From the NCBI GenBank assembly GCA_963580245.1, contig CAUZJO010000004.1:1-64000 (forward strand): 64,000 nucleotides of DNA, in the 5' to 3' direction. How positions within the stretch are numbered: the first letter of the stretch is position 1; the number at the start of each line of letters is the position of its first letter. Origin of the DNA: CAUZJO01 sp963580245 (GTDB taxonomy: Bacteria; Sumerlaeota; Sumerlaeia; MVZB01). This document shows positions 52,927 through 61,415 of the stretch, piece after piece. The position numbers were made by a program, and so were the translations under genes. A model generated the notes under the pieces. The model saw only the letters and a program-made list of their open reading frames with translations. It searched no databases and was not told where the DNA came from.

Positions 52927-54639
52927 TTATTGCTCGATGTGGAACGCGGGCTCCTGCCGATAAAGGGCCAGGCGCGCCTCGCTGTGATCCCGCAGGTAGG
53001 GGACGTTATCCACGAAGTCCATCACCAGCGCCTCGGTCTTGCCCGGGGCCGGCCGCAAGGCCCGGCCGATACGCTGGTAGGCCCGCGATTGAGATTTTCC
53101 CCCGCCCGCCAGAATAACCGCATCCAGCGTCGGCACATCGAGTCCTTCGTCGGCAAGCGTGGTGGCGATCAGGACGGGGCGCAATTTCTGTTCCAACTCC
53201 TTCAGGCATCGCCAGCGGACTTCGCTGTCCAACGCCCCGTAGGCGAAGTTGGCCTCCGGCAACAGGTTATGGAGCAATCGGCCGTGCGCGACCTGGGCCA
53301 CGAGGACCAGGACCGACCGTCCCTCGGCCGCCCACTGGGTCGCCCGTGCCGCGATCATCCGATTGCGTTCTTGGTTTTCCACAATCGCCTGCTGATAAAT
53401 CTCGGGGTAGCGCCTGGCGCGAAAGATGCCCCTGGGGATCCGGCAACGGGTCATGCGCAGGCGCGGGGCGACCAGGTATCCCCCCTCAATGAGGTCCGAG
53501 CAATTGATCGCGCTGATCTTCTCGCCCAGCGCGGCCTCGAGCAGCAGGTCACATGCGTCATCGCGCCAGGGCGTGGCCGAAAGGCCATAGCGCCACGCGG
53601 CCGAACGGGTGCGCATCGCAATCTTGTAGAACGTGTCGGCCGGGACGTGATGGCATTCGTCGAAAATGACCAGCCCGGCCTGCTCGATCGCCTCGCGGAC
53701 GTGTTGCCGCGTGGACTCATCGAGCCGGGTGGGTCGCTCGGCCCGGGCGACCTCTTCGTCGGAGGCTTTGGCGGAACCCGAGGCGCGGCGCGGGCCGGCT
53801 TCGAACGCGCGGGCGGCCGTCTGGATCGTGGCCACGGTGACGGGCCCCGGACGGGCCTGGCCGTCGCCAAGGATGCCGACCTCCTGGCCAAGCTCCCTGT
53901 GCAACACCTCCTGGGTCTGATAAAGCAGGTCCAGCGTGTGGACGAAGAAAAAGGTGGGCCGGGCGATCCGGCGAATCAGATGGGCCGCGATGAGGGTCTT
54001 GCCCCCGCCCGTGGCGATCTGAATGATGCCGCGCCGCGCCGCGATCGCGTCATCGACGACCTTCTCCTGATAGGGTCGCAGCGGCGTGGGTTCCCCGTGG
54101 AAAGGAGGCATCGGCGAAGCTTCGTCGGTCCCCTCCGCGCCCTCCTCGACAACCTCAAACGGGATTTTCCGCTCCTCGAGGACTCTGCGGACCGTCGACC
54201 AGAGGCCCGCCGGGAACGTCCCTTTGCGCCGATCGAACAGGCGGCGCTTGCCGTCCCACTTTTTCGCCTTGTATTTGGGCGAGAATTTGTAGCCCGGCAC
54301 GAAATAGGAGGTGACCTGGTCGATGTCGGCCAGCGGGATGCCGCCGCCGCTCAACTGGCCTTCCAGCGGCCCGATCCGCGCCGTGAGCGGTTGCCTGACG
54401 CCCGATCGTTCAAATTGCTCGAGGATCCTCGCGTCCAGACCGGACCGGTCGAGCGCGAACAGACGCAAAATCTCCTCGAGGTGGGAAAGATGAACCTCCC
54501 AGCGCCGCTCTTTGGGATTCCAACGGCGGTCATCGAGGGTCTTGATCGCTTTGACCAAACCGGCGTCGTACGGGAACGTTACAGCCACGGTATCTTCAGC
54601 TATCAGATCGATTTGGATGGTATTGCCTCGGCAGGCCAC
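52927..54639 (-). CDS. SF2 helicase (XPB/SSL2-like) with HARP-like N-terminal domain
   Basis: A 570-residue protein. The N-terminal ~60 residues (VAVTFPYDAGLVKAIKTLDD, RRWNPKERRWEV, HLSHLEEILRLF) resemble the HARP domain of SMARCAL1-type annealing helicases. The helicase core has PLRPYQEKVVDDAIAARRG, motif I ATGGGKTLIAAHLI (about 208), motif II VIFDECHHVPADTF (about 325), motif III LSATPWRDDA, and motifs V-VI (TTLADEGLDVPTLDAVIL; SRAYQRIGRALRPAPGKTEA). It is XPB/RadD-like. It probably translocates on or re-anneals DNA in repair. It starts with GTG 9 nt after rpsA, so it may be cotranscribed with rpsA. Confidence 0.82.
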   Translation of the reverse strand: MACRGNTIQIDLIAEDTVAVTFPYDAGLVKAIKTLDDRRWNPKERRWEVHLSHLEEILRLFALDRSGLDARILEQFERSGVRQPLTARIGPLEGQLSGGGIPLADIDQVTSYFVPGYKFSPKYKAKKWDGKRRLFDRRKGTFPAGLWSTVRRVLEERKIPFEVVEEGAEGTDEASPMPPFHGEPTPLRPYQEKVVDDAIAARRGIIQIATGGGKTLIAAHLIRRIARPTFFFVHTLDLLYQTQEVLHRELGQEVGILGDGQARPGPVTVATIQTAARAFEAGPRRASGSAKASDEEVARAERPTRLDESTRQHVREAIEQAGLVIFDECHHVPADTFYKIAMRTRSAAWRYGLSATPWRDDACDLLLEAALGEKISAINCSDLIEGGYLVAPRLRMTRCRIPRGIFRARRYPEIYQQAIVENQERNRMIAARATQWAAEGRSVLVLVAQVAHGRLLHNLLPEANFAYGALDSEVRWRCLKELEQKLRPVLIATTLADEGLDVPTLDAVILAGGGKSQSRAYQRIGRALRPAPGKTEALVMDFVDNVPYLRDHSEARLALYRQEPAFHIEQ

Positions 54640-54648
54640 GGCGTTGGA

Positions 54649-56712
54649 TTAGGTAAGGCTATCGTCCTCGAGGGTGGGTGCTTGGTCCGTTTGTTTCTCG
54701 GTCTCGCCCGTTTCGGTCTGGGGCTTCGCTTCCAGGAGCGCGGGATCGGGACTGGCGGGCGCGGCTTCGCGCGCGTCCGGCGGTTGCTCGCCTGCGGACT
54801 TGGGCGGCGACTGTGGTTGGGTCGCTTTCGCGGTGACGATGGGTTCGGAGCCGGGGGGCAGATCATCAAGCAGGTTGATCTCACCGAACAGCTCGCCCAT
54901 GTTGTTGAGCGCGGCGCGATCGTTCCTCTTCATATACGAGGCGACCACCTTGCGGTCCTGTTCCTTCATCATCTGGCGGCGGCTGAGCGAAATCTTGTCG
55001 CTGCCCGGATCGATCCGGGTGATTTTCGCCTCCAACCTCTCGCCCACCTTGACGACGTCGGCCAAGTTCTCGATGCGGTCACGGTCGAACTGCGAGATGT
55101 GCATGAACCCTTCCAAACCGGGGGCCAAATTGATGAACGCCCCGAACTCGGTGACGTTGACGACCTCTCCCTCGACGACGTCCCCGATCTTGTGGCCGGC
55201 GAGGAAACCCTGGACAGGGTTATCGGTCAATTGCTTGACGCCCAATGCGATCCGCCGCCGATCAGTGTCCACGTCCAGGACGACCGCCTCCAGCTCCTCC
55301 CCCAAGCTGGTGGCCTGGCGGGGTTGGTTGATGCGTTTGTCCCAGGTGAAATCGGAAACGTGAATCATTCCCTCCAAGCCCTCCTCCAATTCCAAAAAGG
55401 CCCCATAGCGCGTCAGACCCGTCACTTTCCCCTTGACGAGGTTGCCCTTGGAATAGCGTTGGGCAACCTCCAGCCACGGGTCTTCACCCAACTGCTTGAG
55501 CCCCAGTGACATGCGGTGGGCGTCGGCATCGACCGACAGGACGACGGCGTTCAACTCCTGACCCACCTCGACGAAATCCCCCGGTTTTTTGCCCGACGCG
55601 TCCCAGGCCATGTCGGAAATGTGGATCATCCCGTCCATTCCCTCGTCGAGCCGGACGAAGGCGCCGTAACTGGTGATCGAGACGACGGGCCCGGTGACGT
55701 GGGTATCGACCGGATAGCGTTCGGCGACGTTATCCCAGGGATTTTCGCGGGCCTTGCGACGAGACAGGGTGATTTTCCCGCTCTGCGGCTGGATCTCGAT
55801 CACGTGCACCTGCAGCGGGTCCCCTTCTTTGAGGAAATCCTCGGGCTGAGCGTTGCGCTGCCAGGAGATCTCGCTACGGGGGATCAACCCATCGATGCCG
55901 CCCAGATCGACGAAAACCCCGAAGTTCACGACGCGCTTGACGGTCACGTCCATGAGCTGACCGACCTTGAAGGAATCAAGCAGCGCGTGACGCTGTTTCT
56001 CGCGTTGGCCCTCGAGCAATTTGCGCCGCGAAAGGATGATGCGCCTTTTTTCCGGGGCGTATTCGATGATCAGGCCCTCGACCTCGCGGCCGACCCAGCT
56101 CTCAAAATTCTCGACCCGGCGCAGGTCGATCTGCGATCCCGGCAAGAACGCCGTGGTGCCGATATCGATGATCAGGCCGCCTTTCACCGTCCGGGTAATC
56201 ACCCCCTTGACCGGCGTCTCATTCTTGACCGCCTCTTCGATCATATCCATGGCGCGCCGGCGCTGGGCCTCGCGGTAGGACAGAGTTACCAGCCCCGACT
56301 CGGCGTCGCTGCCCTTGACCACCGCGTCGATCACGTCACCGACCTTGACCGTGACCGACCCCTCGTGGCTCGGCAATTCATGGAGATCGATCATGCCTTC
56401 GGATTTGTCCCCGACGTCGACCAGGACGTGGTCGGCCTTGATCGCGATGACGGTGACCGAAAGCAACTGGCCCTCGCTCAGCGAGCTGCTCATCTGGTCC
56501 AGATACTGGTCCATCATGGCGTCCATTTCCCGGTTATCCAGCTCCTGGACCTGATCGGGATCAACGTACTCGTCGGGATCGGGGATCATCGGGGCGTGGG
56601 AGGGCCGGGCCGTGGCTTCCGGGGCCGATTCGGCGCCTTGACTCGAGTCTGGCTCGATCTTCACGTTCGAATGGGTGGGCTCATTGGTGTCGCTGGTCAT
56701 ATCCATTGCCAT
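54649..56712 (-). CDS. rpsA: Ribosomal protein S1
   Basis: S1 of 687 residues with six S1 RNA-binding repeats between about 78 and 590. Each is recognisable from its core: ADHVLVDVGDKSEGMIDLHE, GGLIIDIGTTAFLPGSQIDL, VNFGVFVDLGGIDGLIPRSE, TSYGAFVRLDEGMDGMIHIS, TRYGAFLELEEGLEGMIHVS and TEFGAFINLAPGLEGFMHIS. The protein helps place mRNA on the 30S subunit. The first ~75 residues (acidic, Pro-rich) and the last ~80 (Pro/Glu/Ala-rich) are disordered extensions compared with E. coli S1. ATG 56712 is the first of three closely spaced starts; 56706 and 56700 are also possible. Intact. Confidence 0.96.
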   Translation of the reverse strand: MAMDMTSDTNEPTHSNVKIEPDSSQGAESAPEATARPSHAPMIPDPDEYVDPDQVQELDNREMDAMMDQYLDQMSSSLSEGQLLSVTVIAIKADHVLVDVGDKSEGMIDLHELPSHEGSVTVKVGDVIDAVVKGSDAESGLVTLSYREAQRRRAMDMIEEAVKNETPVKGVITRTVKGGLIIDIGTTAFLPGSQIDLRRVENFESWVGREVEGLIIEYAPEKRRIILSRRKLLEGQREKQRHALLDSFKVGQLMDVTVKRVVNFGVFVDLGGIDGLIPRSEISWQRNAQPEDFLKEGDPLQVHVIEIQPQSGKITLSRRKARENPWDNVAERYPVDTHVTGPVVSITSYGAFVRLDEGMDGMIHISDMAWDASGKKPGDFVEVGQELNAVVLSVDADAHRMSLGLKQLGEDPWLEVAQRYSKGNLVKGKVTGLTRYGAFLELEEGLEGMIHVSDFTWDKRINQPRQATSLGEELEAVVLDVDTDRRRIALGVKQLTDNPVQGFLAGHKIGDVVEGEVVNVTEFGAFINLAPGLEGFMHISQFDRDRIENLADVVKVGERLEAKITRIDPGSDKISLSRRQMMKEQDRKVVASYMKRNDRAALNNMGELFGEINLLDDLPPGSEPIVTAKATQPQSPPKSAGEQPPDAREAAPASPDPALLEAKPQTETGETEKQTDQAPTLEDDSLT

Positions 56713-56876
56713 CCGTTACGCACCCGATCGTCCCAGTCATGGGCGGGGGTGGCATTTGGGGGTTGTCATGGAAAGCCTTCATCGCGGGCCGGATTCGGGA
56801 GGCGGGCTTGATTCCGCTGCGCAGCCCCCCGACCAGATCCGGACATCCATGATTCGAATTGTCCCAAATCATGGGG

Positions 56877-57380
56877 TTAAATGTCAATGGAGTTTGGGCT
56901 TTCGGATAAATCGCTCGGTTCGACAATCAAATAGCTGGAATCGTGGCCCTTGACCCTGACGGTGACTCCGACCGTCACCTCTTCCTCCTGTCGGGCCGAA
57001 CGGGCGGGGAAACGGTGGTTTCGCCAACGCACCGTTCCGGTGGGCCGCAGGACCTGAACCACCTCGACAATCTCTCCCACTCCTGGCCGCTCGCGCGCCT
57101 GCTCGTCGGCGGGAACCTCCCTGGGCGGGGGCGGGGGAGTCTGCTGGGCCGTCAATCGGATCCCCGAGCGAAAGATATAGAATGCGCAGCCGCCCGAGAG
57201 GGCCGAGGCCGCGACCACGTAAATGAGCGCCTCACCGGGGGAGTATGCACGAAAGGCGAGATAGCACGACAGACCGATGACGCAAAGGCCCGCGATGAAG
57301 CTCATCCCATACGGGAGCACGATCTCGAGCATCATCAAGAATATTCCGACCAGCAGCAGCAGGGCGATGATCCAGAACAT
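56877..57380 (-). CDS. NfeD-like membrane protein
   Basis: 167 residues with three or four N-terminal membrane helices (FWIIALLLLVGIFLMMLEIV; MSFIAGLCVIGLSCYLAFRA; LIYVVAASALSGGCAFYIF). A Pro-rich linker and a C-terminal OB-fold follow (GEIVEVVQVLRPTGTVRWRN, EEVTVGVTVRVKGHDSSYLI). This is the short NfeD1b layout without the ClpP-like protease part. NfeD proteins work with stomatin/flotillin partners in membrane organisation; no such partner is next to it. The spacing VLRPTGTVRWRNHRFPA is the family's OB signature. Confidence 0.85.
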   Translation of the reverse strand: MFWIIALLLLVGIFLMMLEIVLPYGMSFIAGLCVIGLSCYLAFRAYSPGEALIYVVAASALSGGCAFYIFRSGIRLTAQQTPPPPPREVPADEQARERPGVGEIVEVVQVLRPTGTVRWRNHRFPARSARQEEEVTVGVTVRVKGHDSSYLIVEPSDLSESPNSIDI

Positions 57381-57790
57381 GTTCTTCCCTCGCCGATCCC
57401 GTGAAAAGCTTCAATCCCATCCGCGCAAGGGGACGGCCCCCGATCCTCCAAGGATTCTAATGATAAGGGAGCGGAAATTCAAAACCTGAAAAGCAGAACT
57501 CGGGATCCCATCCAATGCACGCGGAGAATCCGCGGGAAGCCCTGGCAACAGGAACACGATCGAGAATCCTGGTCGTTGAATCCTAACATGGGGGCGTCTC
57601 GCAACGACGGCGAGAGAGACCGGACCGGAATCATTCAGGGGCCGTGAAAGAAGTAGCCCCTTCCTCAGACACTATTATCTTCAATCAGGCCCGTTAATCA
57701 GGTAAAATGTGGCCTTGTGGTTGCTGTGTTGGCGATTCGGCAATATGAGTGCCCCCGCCGCCGGGCCCAAATCTGGAGGTTTTAAGGTTA
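57381..57790. other. Divergent intergenic region between nfeD-like gene and acnB
   Basis: About 410 nt with no gene. A TAAAAT box near 57703 and TTGCTG with TATGAG 17 nt apart just upstream of acnB are possible promoter elements, but both are weak. GGAGG at about 57775 and AAGG just before the acnB ATG are candidate ribosome sites. No repeat element is visible. Confidence 0.4.
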
Positions 57791-60358
57791 ATGAACGAGA
57801 CGTATCGCACACACGCCGAGGAACGCGCCGCGATGGGTATTCCCCCCCTTCCGCTGGGCCCGGAGCAAGCGAGGGAACTGTGCGAGTTGATCCAAAGCCC
57901 CTCCGACGGCATGGAGCAAGAGCTGCTCGATCTGCTCTCCCAGCGCATCCCCCCTGGGGTTGACCCCGCCGCCCAGGAGAAAGCCTGTTTCCTGACCCGC
58001 GTCGCCAAAGGCGAGACCTCATGCCCGCTCATCTCCAAGACCGAGGCCGTGCGGATGCTCGGGACGATGCTCGGCGGCTACAACCTTAACTCGCTGATCG
58101 AGTTCCTCAAAGTCCCGGAACTGGCCGAGACGGCCGCCGACGCCCTGAGCCATACGCTGCTGATCTTCGACGCCTATCATCAAGTCATCGAGATGGCCGA
58201 TGGCGGCAACGCGGCGGCCGCGAGCGTCATCGAATCCTGGGCCCAGGGTGGTTGGTTCACCGACCGGCCGCCACTGCCCGAACAGATGACGGTCATGATC
58301 TACAGGGTCGAGGGTGAGATCAACACCGACGACCTCTCGCCGGCGATCCACGCCGTCTCGCGCGCCGACATCCCGCGCCACGCGCTCACGATGGGCGAGA
58401 AACGCTTCCCCGAAGGCCGCGACCAGATCGCCCGGATGCGCGCCGAGGAGCATCAGGTCGCGTTTGTCGGCGACGTGGTCGGGACCGGCTCCTCGCGCAA
58501 ATCGGCCACCAATTCCTTGTTGTGGTACATCGGCGAAGACATCCCCCATATCCCCAACAAGCGGCGCGGAGGCGTCGTCATGGGCGGGACCCTCGCTCCG
58601 ATCTTCTTCAACACGCTCCAGGATTCAGGCGCCCTGCCGATCCAGTGCGACGTCTCGGGCCTGAAGACCGGCCAGGTCGTCACGGTCCATCCCTCCGAGG
58701 GCCAGATCACGGACGAGGCGGGCGAGGTTGTCACAACCTTTGAACTCGTGCCCAACACGCTCCCCGACGAGTACCGGGCCGGCGGTCGCGTGCCCCTGAT
58801 CATCGGCCGCAAGCTGACCGAAAGCGTCCGCAAGGCCCGCGGCATGGACCCGAGCGACCTATTCATCAAACCCCAGTTCGTCGTCAAGGAAGGCACCAGC
58901 TTCACGTTGGCCCAGAAGATGGTCGGCCGCGCGTGCGGCGTCGAGGGCATCCACCCGGGAACCAGTTGCACCCCCAAGATGACGAGCGTCGGCAGTCAGG
59001 ATACCACCGGCCCGATGACCCGCGATGAGATGATCGAGCTGGCCTGCCTGGGATTCAGCGCCGACCTGGTCATGCAATCGTTCTGCCACACGGCCGCCTA
59101 CCCCACCGACGCCGACAAGAGGACCCACGCCACGCTGCCCGAGTTCATCATCAATCGCGGCGGCGTCCCGCTCAAACCCGGCGACGGGATCATCCACAGT
59201 TGGCTTAACCGCATGTTGTTGCCCGACACGGTCGGGACCGGCGCCGACAGCCACACGCGGTTCCCCATCGGCATCAGCTTCCCCGCCGGCTCGGGCCTGG
59301 TGGCCTTCGCCGCGGCGCTGGGGGTGATGCCGCTCGAGATGCCCGAGTCGGTCCTGGTGCGTTTCAGTGGCGAGCTGCGTCCCGGCATCACGTTGCGCGA
59401 CGTCGTCAACGCCATCCCTTACCATGCGACCAAAGCGGGCCTACTGACCGTCGCGGCGAAGAACAAGAAGAACGTCTTCAACGGCCGCGTCCTGGAGATT
59501 GAAGGCCTGCCGAAGCTGAAGGTCGAGCAGGCGTTCGAAATCTCCGACGCCTCGGCCGAGCGGTCGGCGGGCGGCTGCACGATTGAACTCGACCCCGAGC
59601 CGGTCATCGAATACATCCGCTCCAATGTCACGCTGCTCAAGTCGATGATCGCCGACGGCTACCAGGACGCCCGCGCGCTCGAGCGCCGCATCCGCAAGAT
59701 GGAAGCCTGGCTCACCGAGCCGGTCCTGATGCGCCGCGACGCCAACGCCCAGTTCGCCGCGGTCCTCGAGATCGACCTGGGCGAGATCACCGAGCCGCTG
59801 GTCGCCTGCCCCAACAACCCCGACGACGTGCGCCCGCTCAGCGAGGTCGCCAACGATCCCGTCGATGATGTCTTCATCGGCTCGTGCATGACCAACATCG
59901 GCCACTACCGCGCCGCCGCCAAGGTCCTGGAGGACGAACGCTCGCTGCCCGTTCGCCTGTGGGTCTGCCCCCCGACCAAGATGGACGAGACCCAGCTCAA
60001 AACCGAAGGCGTCTACGAGGTCTTCGAGCGGATCGAGGGCTGCCGCACCGAGCTGCCCGGTTGCAGCCTGTGCATGGGGAATCAGGCGCGGCTGGAGCCG
60101 GGATCGACCTGCATGTCAACCTCGACGCGCAACTTCGACGGCCGCATGGGCGACAACTGCCGCGTCTACCTGGGCAGTGCCGAGGTCTCGGCCGTCACCG
60201 CCATCCTCGGCCGCGTCCCCACGCCCCGGGAGTATATGGACGCGGTCGTACGCAAAATCGACCCCCTGGCCGCCGAACTCTACCGCTACCTCAACTTCGA
60301 CCAGCTCAAGGCCTTCCGCGACAAAGCCGCCAGGGTTGAGACCGCCGGCGTTACTTGA
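57791..60358 (+). CDS. acnB: Aconitate hydratase B (bifunctional aconitase 2/2-methylisocitrate dehydratase)
   Basis: 855 residues, the normal AcnB length. The N-terminal HEAT-like domain starts NETYRTHAEERAAMGIPPLP, which fixes the start at ATG 57791 (14 upstream codons are not conserved). The swivel domain has EINTDDLSPAIHAVSRADIP and VGDVVGTGSSRKSATNSLLW. Fe-S ligands are the Cys in VFIGSCMTNIGHYRAA and the CSLC pair in ELPGCSLCMGNQARLEPGS. DSHTRFPIGISFPAGSG is the active-site loop. It isomerises citrate to isocitrate, downstream of the citrate synthase at 3.3 kb; some AcnB enzymes also serve the methylcitrate cycle. Intact. Confidence 0.97.
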   Translation: MNETYRTHAEERAAMGIPPLPLGPEQARELCELIQSPSDGMEQELLDLLSQRIPPGVDPAAQEKACFLTRVAKGETSCPLISKTEAVRMLGTMLGGYNLNSLIEFLKVPELAETAADALSHTLLIFDAYHQVIEMADGGNAAAASVIESWAQGGWFTDRPPLPEQMTVMIYRVEGEINTDDLSPAIHAVSRADIPRHALTMGEKRFPEGRDQIARMRAEEHQVAFVGDVVGTGSSRKSATNSLLWYIGEDIPHIPNKRRGGVVMGGTLAPIFFNTLQDSGALPIQCDVSGLKTGQVVTVHPSEGQITDEAGEVVTTFELVPNTLPDEYRAGGRVPLIIGRKLTESVRKARGMDPSDLFIKPQFVVKEGTSFTLAQKMVGRACGVEGIHPGTSCTPKMTSVGSQDTTGPMTRDEMIELACLGFSADLVMQSFCHTAAYPTDADKRTHATLPEFIINRGGVPLKPGDGIIHSWLNRMLLPDTVGTGADSHTRFPIGISFPAGSGLVAFAAALGVMPLEMPESVLVRFSGELRPGITLRDVVNAIPYHATKAGLLTVAAKNKKNVFNGRVLEIEGLPKLKVEQAFEISDASAERSAGGCTIELDPEPVIEYIRSNVTLLKSMIADGYQDARALERRIRKMEAWLTEPVLMRRDANAQFAAVLEIDLGEITEPLVACPNNPDDVRPLSEVANDPVDDVFIGSCMTNIGHYRAAAKVLEDERSLPVRLWVCPPTKMDETQLKTEGVYEVFERIEGCRTELPGCSLCMGNQARLEPGSTCMSTSTRNFDGRMGDNCRVYLGSAEVSAVTAILGRVPTPREYMDAVVRKIDPLAAELYRYLNFDQLKAFRDKAARVETAGVT

Positions 60359-60373
60359 TCGTTCCGATACCCA

Positions 60374-60538
60374 TCAAGGCACTGCCCGACCGGTTGGCGC
60401 TCGCACCAGCTCCAAGGCATTGATGTCAGACGTCTTGAGAAGAACATCGACCCTTTCCCCCGATTGAGCTCCGGGCGCCGGGTTCTCGATCGTTCCATCC
60501 GCTTTCATCACAACCACATCCGTCAAAACGTAGGTCAC
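60374..60538 (-). CDS. Small hypothetical ORF (54 aa)
   Basis: A GTG-started frame with AGGA 8 nt upstream encodes 54 residues, including VVVMKADGTIENPAPGAQSG and VDVLLKTSDINALELVRAPT. The composition looks like folded protein and the frame is not the shadow of a known gene. It converges on acnB and overlaps the end of a decayed hicA remnant, so it could equally be the tail of a broken gene. The function is unknown. Confidence 0.35.
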   Translation of the reverse strand: MTYVLTDVVVMKADGTIENPAPGAQSGERVDVLLKTSDINALELVRAPTGRAVP

Positions 60539-60634
60539 GGAATTCGTCCTGGGTCAATCCAGCCTCTTGATAATTTCCAACATGGTTGATCGTCTTAGGT
60601 CTTTGGTGTGGATCGGCGCCGTTGCCACGGCTTC
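60531..60634 (-). pseudogene. Decayed C-terminal remnant of a second hicA
   Basis: One frame reads AVATAPIHTKDLRRSTMLEI and then IIK. After a one-base slip the other frame reads EAGLTQDEFRDL. Joined, this lines up with the C-terminus of the intact HicA 100 bp away (VAMHAADLPRGTTKAILKQA, then GLTEEEFIEL). The sequences are related but clearly different, so this is an older, separate hicA that has lost its N-terminal half and its frame. Confidence 0.5.
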
Positions 60635-60641
60635 TCAGTTA

Positions 60642-60663
60642 ATGATTGAAGTCTAGCACGAAA
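60642..60663. repeat. Direct repeat flanking hicBA, copy 1
   Basis: A 22-nt sequence beginning ATGATTGAAGTCTAGCACGA is repeated with two mismatches at 61190-61211, in the same orientation on the other side of the hicBA module. Copy 1 lies beyond the hicBA terminator and next to the hicA remnant. Confidence 0.7.
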
Positions 60664-60692
60664 AAGCCCCCATTCAACTGAGCGGGGGAGCT
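60661..60692 (-). terminator. Rho-independent terminator of hicBA
   Basis: On the minus strand AGCTCCCCC pairs with GGGGGCT across a 13-nt loop and is followed directly by a run of five T. It starts 7 nt after the hicA stop, the expected place for an intrinsic terminator of the hicB-hicA transcript. Confidence 0.75.
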
Positions 60693-60698
60693 GTTCGT

Positions 60699-60923
60699 TT
60701 AGAGCAATTCGATGAATTCTTCTTCGGTCAGACCAGCCTGTTTAAGTATGGCCTTTGTAGTGCCGCGTGGTAGATCGGCGGCATGCATTGCAACCGAAGT
60801 CATCCGCTCCTTTTGAGGGTGCCACAGGTAGAGGTGACTCCCGCGCTGGTGATGTTCGACAAACCCAGCTTTCTTGAGTGCCCGCACGACTTGTTTTGGT
60901 CGAACTGAGGGCGGCCGGATCAT
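60699..60923 (-). CDS. hicA: HicA-type mRNA interferase toxin
   Basis: A 74-residue HicA with the double-stranded-RNA-binding-like fold. VRPKQVVRALKKAGFVEHHQ is followed by RGSHLYLWHP, which contains the catalytic His within the GSH motif. The fold ends in HAADLPRGTTKAILKQAGLT. HicA cleaves mRNA and is held by HicB. Here the antitoxin gene comes first and overlaps the toxin by 4 nt (ATGA), the reverse of the E. coli order but common elsewhere. The gene is intact and followed by its own terminator. Confidence 0.93.
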   Translation of the reverse strand: MIRPPSVRPKQVVRALKKAGFVEHHQRGSHLYLWHPQKERMTSVAMHAADLPRGTTKAILKQAGLTEEEFIELL

Positions 60924-61168
60924 ACGGCGGGCGTCTTCACCTCCACCGACACGTCAAACGGCGCAGTCGCCGGCACGTCGGGTGCAGGGATGGGCTGGCC
61001 AGCTTTGACCAGTGCTTCAAGAAACCCTTCGATGGCTTCCTGGGCCATCGCAACGGCGTGGCTCTGGTCGCGTCCCCAAGTGACGCAACCCCGCAACGCC
61101 GGCACGGTAACGGTGTAGCCGCCTTCCGGCTCGGCTTCGAGATGGATTTTGTATCGAGGCTTGTTCAT
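60920..61168 (-). CDS. hicB: HicB-type antitoxin
   Basis: 82 residues. The degenerate RNase-H-like HicB domain is clear (YKIHLEAEPEGGYTVTVPAL, RGCVTWGRDQSHAVAMAQEA, IEGFLEALVKAG). It has no long C-terminal HTH or RHH region, so autoregulation would depend on a minimal form of the protein. ATG 61168 is preferred because the upstream 13 codons are not conserved. One copy of a 22-bp direct repeat lies about 20 nt upstream and might include the operator or promoter. Confidence 0.9.
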   Translation of the reverse strand: MNKPRYKIHLEAEPEGGYTVTVPALRGCVTWGRDQSHAVAMAQEAIEGFLEALVKAGQPIPAPDVPATAPFDVSVEVKTPAV

Positions 61169-61189
61169 AGAAGTAGAATCGATCAATCG

Positions 61190-61211
61190 ATGATTGGAGT
61201 CTATCACGAAA
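61190..61211. repeat. Direct repeat flanking hicBA, copy 2
   Basis: ATGATTGGAGTCTATCACGA and two further bases match copy 1 at 60642-60663 with two mismatches. This copy is immediately upstream of hicB on the minus strand, so it may also carry hicBA promoter sequences. Confidence 0.7.
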
Positions 61212-61415
61212 CCCGAAAAGCGAGAAGAGCCGGATTGCGCCGAGCCTCCCCGATGGCCCGATTACCGGAGTGAATTGAATATAGTCCAAGGGGTAATGCC
61301 TGACGCTCTTGGGGTGGTTCACGACCAACCCTTGACCGGGGAAGCCCCTCTCCCGTATCCTCGAAGAAGTGGCCTCCCATGTGTGCCGGCCAGGAAACTT
61401 CACGCATCAACCCCC

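Noticed and set aside
52930..55509. Very long open frame of 859 codons on the plus strand opposite the helicase and rpsA; similar ones at 9397-10887 (+), 24455-26314 (-) and 31760-33811 (-)
   Set aside because: They are antisense shadows of high-GC genes with strong family motifs on the other strand, show no family sequence of their own and have no ribosome sites.
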